Shown: positions 21,870 to 31,430 of the stretch, piece by piece
How the letters are laid out: every line of letters begins with the position of its first letter
Position numbering within the stretch: the first letter of the stretch is position 1
DNA from: Diphasiastrum complanatum
Taxonomy: Eukaryota > Streptophyta > Lycopodiopsida > Lycopodiales > Lycopodiaceae
Assembly (NCBI GenBank): GCA_029204225.1
Contig: MU832553.1
Location: 1 to 64,000, forward strand
Direction of reading: 5' to 3'
Length of the DNA stretch: 64,000 bases
Program-made: the position numbers and the translations under genes
The notes under the pieces: generated by a model
Database searches by the model: none
Told to the model about the DNA's origin: nothing
Seen by the model: only the letters and a program-made list of their open reading frames with translations

Positions 21870-23327
21870 GCACGAAGGACTGGTTGCTACCATTATCTAT
21901 TTAGATGATGAACAATCCATTTGTGGACAGAGACCTTTCACAGTGTATCATCTGTATGCCTCCGTTTGATCAGGGAACCTGCTGACGGGTGATTCTTATA
22001 TCACTATTCCTTGGACAAACTGGTCACAAAAATAGATTGCTCACTCTGAGGTTTGAAACAGGTGGCAGGTGACTGGATCCACTAGTAAGAGTAAAAATTC
22101 ATAGTAAGGAGCAATGCCTCATGATTGGCGGCCCTCAAGAGGAACCCGGTTCCTCTCTTAAACACCTAAGGTATACTACTTATCTCTTGAAGTGGTTTTC
22201 TTTATGTCAAGGCACTTGCTAACTTTGAAATTGTATGTTTCTACCTATGACCGTAGAATTACATGACGCATTTAGAATGATATCGGTATTGGCAAGCTAG
22301 CATACTCTCATTTAAACGCAAGTAAGTTATGTGGTTGCCAAGTGAATAACATTACGATGTATGAGGATGCTTGCATTTTCTAGCATGACATGTTTTCTTA
22401 TCAATTTTTTTAAGCTAGGACCTCTTCGTACGTCATACTTCATTTTCAAGAGTCATTAATTATTATATCTTTGCAAATGGAATATTGATGCCATAAGCCT
22501 GACCTCTTTGAAACACAGGAGTAGGTCATCACCCTACGTGGATGAAATACACCACCTCGATTAGGGGTCTCCATAGTCACCTCCATCATTGGAACTGCCT
22601 AGCGAAATAGGCTTGACGCTTATCAAAATACCACCGCCTATCAAACAAGGCAGCGTGTATAATTGGCACCCTCACACTGCACGAAATTAATCATGATATA
22701 TTTTAGCATAATCATTTGGTGATTGCTTGCTCACTTCACCCTGATCGATTGGACACCCTAGTGATGTATTCCAAGTAAATAACTGATGATGACTTCATTT
22801 CATTCAACTTATGATTGCTAATTGAGTACCCCTATGGAAATCTCTATAACATTGGCAGGTAGTTACACTCATGCGATCTCTAGCCACGAAATTTCGACCG
22901 TCGTGAAGAACCACAGATACTAGCATGAACAATACCACCCGAAATCATACTATGAGTTATAGATATGAGGTCATCTTGACAATAGTAAGTGCCTCTATAG
23001 ATCTGGGATGGAAGATGTGCCAAACTACTCCCTCATGGGGGGTTGGACCCTTGACCATAATGGATGAAAATCAGTTCCACCCTACACTAGGAGATGTCTG
23101 TCAATTAATCCGGGAAGGAGTCATGCACTATTATTTCTATACCTCGGCGCTCCACCCTCACTTATAGGCAGGAGATGCTATATTTAGAATACAACATTGC
23201 GGGGGCTATAGTTTTTTTGAAACCTACGAGTTCATTATTGATGGATTCTGGCATCTGACGTACGTCGTTTCTACTGATTACACGAGACCCACCCAGCCTT
23301 ACATACCATTCGGGTCGTCAGCACCCT
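21870..23327. other. Unidentified sequence between the J break and the J2 LTR
   Basis: About 1.46 kb of more even base composition than its neighbours, with no LTR or retroelement domain recognised. It starts at the proposed inversion breakpoint, so before that event it would have adjoined the sequence now at 40,813. Its last part holds the open frame at 22,925-23,340. Confidence 0.5.
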
Positions 23328-23340
23328 TGTTAAAATTATA
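22925..23340 (+). CDS. Hypothetical open frame with one TAG, cut by an LTR
   Basis: From the ATG at 22,925 the frame is open to a TAG at 23,165-23,167 (80 codons). It then continues in the same frame for about 55 more codons up to and into the J2 LTR (stop TAG near 23,340). It is rich in aromatic residues (REGVMHYYFY, FFETYEF, DGFWHLTY). I recognise no family. TAG could have been CAG, as elsewhere in the window. It may be the far end of a gypsy accessory ORF, because the sequence would have lain 3' of element E before the inversion. Functional coding is not established. Confidence 0.3.
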
Positions 23341-24008
23341 GCAAATAAGGATCCTAAAACACTTGAAATGATGAGGGAAACAAGAGATTATGATCTTATA
23401 AGGTTAGCACAAGTTAAACCATCAAAATCCATCAAAAATCTATGCTTGAACCTCACTAAATAGCCCAAATCCTTGAAGAAGCCTTCACATGTGTGAAAGT
23501 ACGGCCTTCCACAGTCTGAGTACTATACACCAGACCTACATTTAATCCTATAATCATTAGTAATCACAAGAACTCAAAAAATTATGAACATAGAGAGCAA
23601 TTGCACTATTATGAGAGAAAAATCATGAAATTGCTTGATTGATTTTGGTGAGATATCATCACCTATATATACATGATCCATCACAATTTTGGGCAGGTAT
23701 GAGTAGCCCTAAACCTATCCCTAATTCTAATTTTGGTGGATCTTTCATCCCTACCAAGTTAGGGTTAGAATCTTGGAGATCCCTCAACAATGCAAAAAGT
23801 ACCAAAATAGCTCCTATATTTTCTCTCTTGTATCTAAGCATAATTTGGACTCATTCCAAAGGTTCTAACACTTAGGTCTACTTGAGAACATCCTTATGAA
23901 TGGAATCCTATGCTATTTGGCATGTATGACAAGCTGCATCATGACCATCTAACTATTTACAAGTCATATGACCAGAACTAGTCAAACTAGAATTGTGAAT
24001 TTTTAACA
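23328..24008 (-). repeat. 3' LTR of copia J2 (681 bp)
   Basis: Starts TGTTAAAAATTC on the minus strand directly after the polypurine tract GAGGAGGAG, and ends near TTTTAACA at 23,328. Clearly the same LTR type as J's, but with many substitutions. Confidence 0.88.
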
Positions 24009-26150
24009 CTCCTCCTCACTATCTAGCTTGGTTCAATCATTGCTTTACTAATCACTCCAAGTGATGATCTGAACTTCATAAAAGGTGTCTTTTGAAGTGG
24101 TTTAGTAAGTAGATCAACTACACATTCATTGCTTGGAACATGCTCCAAAGCAATCTCCTTGGCTTGCACCATTTCTCTCACAAAGTGATGGCATATCTCA
24201 ATGTGCTTAGATCTTGCATGGAAGATTGGGTTAGATGCAAGGTGTTGGGCTGATATATTGTCATTGTAGATGATTGGTTCCTCCTCTGAATCCATGATCT
24301 TTAGCTCCACCAATTATCTCTTGATCCAAAGTACCTCCTTTGTAGTGGTTGTCAAAGCTTTGTACTCGGCCTCGGTTGAAGATAGAGATATCGTTTCTTG
24401 CTCTTTTGAAAGCCATGAAACCACACCTTCTCCTATGAAAGTTGAATTGATTTCCTAGCCCTCTTGTCCCTTGCAAAATCTGAATCACTAAATGCATGAA
24501 GGTTAATCACATCGCCTCTATATAGAATCCCAAAATCCAATGTACCCGAGATGTATCTTAGAATCCTCTTAGCCTTTTTCCAATGGATATTCAATGGCTT
24601 TTTCATGGATTGGCTCAACCTACATACACTAAAGCTAAGATCTGGTCTCGTTATAGTGATCCACATTAAGGAGCCTCTAAGTTGCCTAAACAAAGTGATG
24701 TCCATGAAGGATCATTCGTCATCTTCATTTGGCACTTTTACATCTTGCTCCATTGGTGTGTCAACACTTTTGCATACTTCCATCTTAAACTTATTCAAGA
24801 GACTTTGAGCATAGTTTACTTGACTTATAAAGATAAAATAAAACCCTCTAAGTACCTCTATGCCTAAGATGAAGTGAAGACACCCTAGATCTACCATCTT
24901 GAACTCTAAGGATAGATCTATCTTGATTTTTTCAATACCATCAACACTATTTCCACTAATGATGATGTCATCTACATAAATGAGTAAAAGTACAATACCA
25001 ACATCATCAAACTTAATGTAAAGAGTGGGATCATATTCACTTTGAAAAAAAGAAAGTGAAATAAGATAGCAATGTAGTCTTGAATTCCAAGATCTCGAGG
25101 CTTGCTTCAAGCCATAGATGCTTCTTTGGAGATGTCATACTTTGTTCTCCATTCCATGCTTGATGAACCCTTGTGGCTACTCCATATAAATATCCTCTTC
25201 CAAAAAACCATTCAAGAAAGCATTAAAGACATCCATTTGACATAGAATCCATCCAAAATGTGATGCACGTGCAATGATTAGCCTTATTGTGACCATCTTG
25301 GCCACGGGTGCAAAAGTTTCCTCATAGTCTATCCCTCTCTCTTGAGCATAACCTTTTGCAACTAATCTTGCTTTATGTTTGTTAACACTACCATTTGAAT
25401 TCAACTTAAGCTTGAAGACCCACTTGCATCCTATTATATTCCTTTGAGGTCTATCAACAAGCAACCAAGTTTCATTCTCAATCAAGGCATTATACTCATC
25501 CAACATAGCTTTATACCATTCTTTGGAGTTCAATGCATCTTCAACATTAGATGGTTCTTCAAAACTAGATAAAGCATAAGAAGTGGATGAGATACCCTCA
25601 ACTTGCTGCCCTTTGCCTTGATATGTGAGCCTTGATGGCTCCACTTTTGCCCTTGAAGATCTCCTTGGTGTGATAGGTGGGTTTGGTGCTTGCTCCTCCA
25701 TGAGCTCCTCCTCAAAACCAAGATCTTGCTCCTCGGCCATCTTCTTCTTGATTGTTGGAGCACTTGAGCCTTCTTCAAGCATATGCATATGATGTTCATC
25801 AAATATAACATCCCTTGAAACAACAAATTTGTTCAAGATGGGAGATAGACTTTGTAGCCCTTGCTTGAGCTAGCATATCCAAGCATGATCCCTCTTGTGG
25901 AAGATGGATCCTCCTTGGTTCTTGTTTCCAATGGCACATGCACATAACATATACACTCAAAAACTTTCAAGTGATTAAGATTGGGTTTCTTTCCATACAA
26001 CATCTCATAAGGAGTTTTGCCTTCAATTGCTTTGCAAGACACCCTATTCATCAAGTAGTTTGCACATACAAGAGACTCACCCCAAAAGGATTTGGGCAAA
26101 CAAGCATCTAATCTTAAAGCCTTAGAACATTCACATAATGTTCTATCACT
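24009..26150 (-). pseudogene. Copia J2 pol: integrase C-terminus, RT, RNase H
   Basis: From the RNRT-equivalent word near 26,145 (DRTLCECSKALRL) through NRVSCKAIEGKTPYEML, KVFECICYV, a frameshift near 25,835, SRDVIFDE, the linker, RT (KARLVAKG, YVDDIII near 24,970) and a further break near 25,180. RNase H ([32 protein letters not shown]) ends near 24,023. A frameshift lies just after the KRARKS word near 24,450. Where J has TAG at 20,714, J2 has CAG. Non-functional. Confidence 0.88.
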
Positions 26151-26151
26151 C

Positions 26152-26405
26152 ATGTACTTGGCAGATAATACACGCCCTGATATTGCTTATGCAGTTTTCA
26201 GAATGAGCCAGTTTAATATAAATCCCCGCCCTATGCACTAGAAGATAGCCAAAAGAATTTTGCAATACCTTCAACAGATGAAGAATTATGTCTCTCAATA
26301 TGAAAGATTCTAGATCAAATCCTACAGCGATGCAAGCTGGGCATCATTGAAAGATGACTACAAGATCATCTCAAGAGGATGCACAATAGCAACCGGAGCA
26401 GCTGT
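26152..26405 (+). pseudogene. Copia RNase H fragment (F-type)
   Basis: Reads DNTRPDIAYAVFRMSQFNIN, then KIAKRILQYLQQ, SYSDASWASLKDD and GCTIATGAA. It closely matches the RNase H of copia F (55,890-56,126), which has DNTRLDIAYAVFRMSQFNIN and KIAKIILQYLQQ. About 84 codons with one or two stops. It is joined in frame to the next fragment, which normally lies upstream in a copia polyprotein. Confidence 0.75.
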
Positions 26406-26765
26406 TGAAGAAACAAAATGTTTCTAGTGCCAAAGCCATGCTAGCTCTCTACACAGATTTTGCCTACATCTGTGAAGACGTGTGTGTAGTGTCAAATCTG
26501 AAACACAGGAGGTAATCCTAGACTCAAGAGCTACCTCACACTTCGTTACATCAAGATGAAATATGTCTGATTTTCGAAGTGCAGATCCATCAAGATTCAT
26601 TATTCTTGGAAATGGATCCAAACATCAAGTGAACGGTATTGGTTCAGTGTGGCTCAACACGAATGGCAGAGACAGACGACTCCAAGATGTTCTGTTTGTG
26701 CCTACACTGCAGCAGGACTTGAAATCTATGGAAGCATAGCTGATGTAGGGATGCGTGTGACATTC
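26406..26765 (+). pseudogene. Copia nucleocapsid/protease fragment
   Basis: Starts with a damaged knuckle (EETKCF, stop, CQSHASS) and continues with the protease: LDSRATSHFVTS, then GNGSKHQVNGIGSVWL, LQDVLFVPTLQQDLKS. The DSG active site reads DSR, so even without stops it would be inactive. Domain order is reversed with respect to the RNase H fragment just before it. Confidence 0.7.
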
Positions 26766-26930
26766 TCGACCGAAGCATGCAATGTTATTGATGCCTGTAC
26801 CCTGATCCCTGATCACTCAAGGCAGAAGAAAAGGCAATCTATTGTTGAATTCACACGTGTGGGACACCCTACACATGTACTTTTGATCTCCTAAGCCCAA
26901 TAATACCATAAAGATCAGACTAGGATTGAT

Positions 26931-27453
26931 TGACAATAGGAAAGCTGATCATACAAGAAATATTATTGTGTTACAAGCAAGATTTTTCAACAAAACATGA
27001 AACTAAGCACAATAAATGTCTCAACTCAGCTAAAGAGAGAAAATGAAAGTACAAAACTCGTGTAGAGAGAGAGGGCACAAAGAGCTTGTCTCCAAATTTG
27101 CATTACACACAAATTTCATCATTTTCTCAATGAGAGTACATCACATATATATAGATCCATGGACTCTCCTACTTTGAGTTGAATTGGAGTTGTGAATCCA
27201 ACTCTCAAGCTATCTTGACTTATTCAAGCCACCTCACTATGTCTAATTGTGCCACCTAGTCTTTTCATGCATTAAATGTGGCATGCAAAGTACAAATGGC
27301 AATTCCTATGGTAGCTCGAGTTTCTACTTCTACCTACCTTGAATATTTTATTCTAAGATGGGTCTTTACTAAGCCAAAAGAGCTTAATTCATCTTTGGCA
27401 TTTTTAGGACCCCTACTTACAACATTAGATAGATTTTTCCAATATTTTGACAC
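26931..27453 (-). repeat. 3' LTR of copia C (right side of the D insertion)
   Basis: On the minus strand the LTR starts TGTCAAAATATTGG at 27,452. The sequence just upstream of it (polypurine tract AGGAGGAGTGTC) is found on the other side of gypsy D at 37,321-37,335. A TATA-like CTATATATATG lies near 27,148 on the minus strand. The end near 26,931 (TTGTCA) is tentative. D inserted at the first bases of this LTR. Confidence 0.6.
27449..27453. repeat. Left target-site duplication of gypsy D (GACAC)
   Basis: GACAC immediately precedes D's 5' LTR. The same word follows D's 3' end at 37,321-37,325. Confidence 0.8.
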
Positions 27454-28263
27454 TGTTGGGGGTATTCTCAACAAAGTGTAAATAAATAAAATCCTCCAAT
27501 AAATGTGTTGCGAGGGCATGGCATCCTACGTGTATAAGTCCATGGCCCAATGAGCACGCAATTAGAGTTATAAATAAAATAAACTTGACTTGGGCCTTGG
27601 AATCAAAATAAAACTAGAGGCCCAATGTCATTTTTAAACTTAGAAATCACTTTTCAGAGTTGGGTCCAATTGGGACTCACATGAATCTTGTGATTTCTAA
27701 TGTACTTTTTGTGGACCCTTGGATCAAGTTGGGTCCAAGATGAATGGATAGGATCATTGTGAATGTTACCCAATAAGATTGAGGGGCAAGGGCCTTCCCC
27801 ATTTTATAAAAAGACACCATTTGTACACTATTTTCATGCTTAATGAGAAGGAGAAAACTCTACCATTTTTGGAAGAGAAGCATCCTCATTTGCTATTCAC
27901 TATTGCTCTTGATTATGTTTTCCATTGCTTTCTATCCATGTTTATTGTTTGCCATAGTGAATGTTTTTCCATTAGCAAGCATAAGGAGCATTTGAGCTAA
28001 CCTCGACCCTCACTCTCTATCTCTCTCTTTCTCTTCCCTTCTCAATCTCTTCTTTTCCATTCCTTCTCTTCAACCAAAACTATGATGAATGTTAGTGTAG
28101 AGGAGTAGAGTTAACGAGGAGTAGTATAGTGTTGAGTAGAGTTAAGGGAGAAAGTAGGAAATTAACTAAAAGTAGCATCTATGCATAGTTAGGTACCTAT
28201 CCAGTGATCTAACCTTTGTTGACAGGCAGAAGGGCTATACTACGAGAGATCTTCGACCCCACA
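27454..28263 (+). repeat. 5' LTR of gypsy D (810 bp)
   Basis: From TGTTGGGGGTATTCTC to CCCCACA. TATAAAA at 27,805-27,811 is a good core promoter; transcription would start about 30 bases later. A CT-rich stretch near 28,010-28,070 matches the position of the expanded (AG)n in element A. Confidence 0.88.
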
Positions 28264-28264
28264 G

Positions 28265-28281
28265 TGGCGCTGTTGCCGGGA
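28265..28281 (+). promoter_or_regulatory. Primer-binding site of gypsy D
   Basis: TGGCGCTGTTGCCGGGA, one base after the LTR end CA. Confidence 0.85.
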
Positions 28282-29669
28282 ATAGGTTTCCACTAACTAG
28301 TTTAGCTGCATTTTAGCTATTTTCATGCTTTTTAGAGTAGTTTAGGTAGATTTTTGGGAGTTTAGAGTTAGTTTTCTGTATTTTTTTTGTGTTTGGACTG
28401 TTCACAGCTAGCGGAGGAGGTGTGAGAGGGTAGAGGAGGCCCTAAACAACCTCTAAGGGCTTGAAACCCAAACCAATCATCCAAAAAACTCAGAAAACAC
28501 ACCAATCCGTATTTTGGAGGGAAAAAGAGCCAAAAAACTCATCAGATTTTTATATCTCCAGAATCAGTGGAAATTAACCCTTGCATGATTGGCAGCAGCT
28601 CCAGGGTACTGTCCCAGACCTGCATAGAAGCTTGCGAGAGTTAGTTTCAAGCAGATTGTAAAAATCAGAGAAAAATCATAAAAAATTCAAAAAACCCTTG
28701 AAAAAATCCAAAAAAATTCAAATCTTCATAAGAACTCTTGCAGAGCCCTCTGAAGTTCCATCTCAGTGAGACCAGAATACAGAGAAGCTTGCGAGAGTTA
28801 GTTTGATGATTAAGTGCCTGTGCGAGAGTTTCCAGTGAGAAAAAGATGGGAAAGTACTAGTGAACCCTCGTTGACAGTGAAATTTTCAGTTCCAGTGGTC
28901 AAGAACTCTCGCAGAGGATTTCGAGGTTCCATCTCAGTGAGACCAGGACACAAAAGAGCTTGTGAGAGTTAGTTTGACTATAGTGAGCAGAAAATTGGAT
29001 TTAAGTGCTAAAAAATCACTAAAAAGTGAAGATCCAGCAAATCATTCCATTAAGAACTCTCGCAGACCCTCTCAATCGATTCAGAATGTCAAATTACATC
29101 AGTGATGAAGCCTGCGAGAGTTAGTATGAAGATCTGGTGAAGATCAAGCACAAAAAATGATTTTGAACCCTCGCAGACAGTGAAATTTTCACTTCTTGCA
29201 AGAGATAACTCTCGCAGAGAATTCTATAATGAGATCTGACCTTGATCCAGCTACTGTGAAGCTTGCGAGAGCTACTTCCCAGAGATCTGAAAGATATCAA
29301 GCTTTTTAACCTGCAAAAACAACTAAAGAACCCTCGCACAGCCAACCCTCACACAAGATAACCCTTGCAGACCAAATCAGTGAAAAGATCTGCATCAGAT
29401 CTAGCTACTGTCAAAATCTCAGGTCAATCAGTGCAAGGAGTAAAAAGTTATCAAGGAAAAACCACCGTAAAAGGCCAACATTCATTCCGGCTGATCAGAT
29501 CCTTGAAGATCCAGACTGCATCCTACTGTATAAGCAAGATCCAATCACTTTGGAACCCACCATCAGATGAATCTGAGATCGGGACGATCAATAGCATGAA
29601 GGATAGCAAATCACACACCTTCCCAGATTAGCAACTGTGCAACAAGAGGCAGAACCGAAACCAGCACCA
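28282..29669 (+). repeat. D leader with repeated nested-hairpin units
   Basis: A leader of about 1.4 kb without a long frame. It contains repeated pairs of AACTCTCGCAGA and its near reverse complement TTGCGAGAGTTAGT. Units start near 28,732, 28,902, 29,052 and 29,204 (spacing about 150-170 bp), with extra single arms near 28,631, 28,820 and 29,165. In two units the loop holds the self-complementary word TCTCAGTGAGA. Each unit could fold as a stem of about 10 bp. The same words occur in D's 3' region (34,960-35,170), in A's leader, and near 41,300-41,560 beside E. Confidence 0.7.
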
Positions 29670-31430
29670 ATGGATCCAATGGGCCAACCCGTACCTGTCG
29701 CACCCTTGCATGCAATTCGGAGAGCACCATGGATGGAGATACCAAAATACGACGGATCATCAGATCCCATCCGATTCCTCCAGATCTACGAGCAAGCTTG
29801 TGAAATCTACGACGAACGGACACCTGTAGAGAAGCTGATGCTATTTCCTATGTCCTTACTTGCAGTGGCTCATGATTGGTTTTTTAACCTGTTAGAGGAA
29901 GAGAAATCCACCTGGGAAGAGGTTAAAGCGGCTCTCATTATGCGCTTTAAACCAAGAAAGTTCCTGGAAGACCCGTTTCTCCTGCTGAGCAAAGTCAAGA
30001 TGGGAAAACGAGAAAGGGTCTGGGACTATATTTAATGGGTCAAACATCTACGATCCGAGTGCAGTGCAGCCCTGACTCCTGATCATGCGGAGATCATGTG
30101 GTTACTAGCGGGATTACCACGAAGCATCAAAAGAGAACTGAAACAACGGGAGCAATACGCTACTTTGCAAGAAGCTATGAAAGATGCCATCAGGGAAGAG
30201 GATGAGGGATCTGATGACGATTATCCTTCCACCCACACTCCTACTCCCTCGATCACATCATCATCATCAAACACATCCGCTCTATCCACAGAACTGCTAT
30301 TGGAGCAAATGACAAAATTACACAAACAGCAGATGGATGAACTTACGGCGTAGTTTGACCAGAAACTGAAGGCCTTACACGGAACTGTAGCAGTAACTCC
30401 ACATCAACCGGAACCAAACCAGCTGCATTGTCCTCGACGAGAAAATGTATGGTGTTCAGTATGCATGCAAAACCATACAACGAACGAGTGTCCAGTCCTA
30501 AAGCAAAATCTGAGACTGACACATAGATTCTGCCATCTGTGCACTGCAACATCGCACGATACGGCATTTTGGCCGTTTAACACCAGGGTTGTTCAACAGA
30601 AGAGAAGTCCTTATCAGACTTCTTATCCTTATCATCAAGGGGCACCTAACACGGCACCAAGGTACGGTGCACCCAATCAACCACAACGCATGGCCTTACC
30701 TGCTCCACCAGGGCCAGCCAATCAACAAGTGGCCCATGTAAACCTGACAACAGCGGAACAAGAAATGCAAATGCCACCTCAACATGAGCCGTAGTAGTGG
30801 TACGGACCAGATGAACCATTTATGGATCCTGCCATAAATGAATATGTTTCGGCCTATGCAGCTCAAACTCAACGTCAAGGTGGAAGAAATTACGGCTGCT
30901 ACGGATGTGGCGAAGGACACAGAATTGCAGAATGTCCCTAGAAGGGAAAATATACAACCTCTTGTCGAGATTGCGGTTATGGACATTGTTTCAAGAATTG
31001 TCCATTTAAACCTGGAACTAGTGCACCTCTTAACCTCATTGCCATACAGCAACCAGCAGTTCCAGCGGGGAGGCCATCAAAAGGTCGACAGGACCACGCT
31101 CCTGTGTTAGCTATTACACGAGCACAAAAGAGGAAGGAAGTGGCTCCCTCACCACCACCATCGGTCACTAACGACCAACCCTCAACTTCAGCACCATATC
31201 CAAATGTGAGAGAAGAGAGAAGACAGTACCAGAAAATAAGACACTGGGTACAAAAAGCACAAGAGGAGGAAAAAGAGCAAGATCGAGACATTCCCACAGA
31301 ACCTCCAGTCGCAGCTCAACCACCACAAAGGTCTGCTATGGCGAAATTCTCAAGGATTGATCCACCCAAGGCACCTGTGAATAAGAAGAATTAGTTAAAG
31401 CAACGCTATAACCAGGTGATTTGATGGAGT
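29670..31430 (+). pseudogene. gag of gypsy D with several zinc knuckles
   Basis: Start taken at the ATG at 29,670 (MDPMGQPVP); the frame is open slightly upstream to 29,637 without another ATG. Retrotrans_gag core: DPIRFLQIYEQACEIYDE, KLMLFPMSLLAVAHDWFF, RFKPRKFLEDPF, then RSEC and GLPRSIKREL. It is followed by an acidic and Ser/Thr-rich linker. Knuckle-like motifs: CSVCMQNHTTNEC; CHLCTATSHDTAFW, where the last Cys is lost; CYGCGEGHRIAEC; and CRDCGYGHCFKNC. Stops in frame at 30,033, 30,351, 30,792, 30,795, 30,939, 31,392 and 31,422, mostly TAG or TGA. Multiple CCHC-like motifs per gag is more than the usual one or two. Confidence 0.82.

Larger units (their letters stand above)
23328..26150 (-). 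mobile_element. Copia J2: relative of J, minus strand, 5'-truncated
   Basis: Same family as J but a separate, older copy. The minus strand runs from mid-integrase (26,150) through RT and RNase H to a polypurine tract (GAGGAGGAG) and the 3' LTR (24,008-23,328). gag, protease and the integrase core are missing. The first codons follow a junction at about 26,150 with an unrelated copia fragment in the opposite orientation. Confidence 0.88.

Noticed and set aside
28732-29300. CRISPR-like array from the regularly spaced repeats
   Set aside because: Units are imperfect inverted repeats in a retrotransposon leader of a plant; no uniform direct repeat or unique spacers of constant length.
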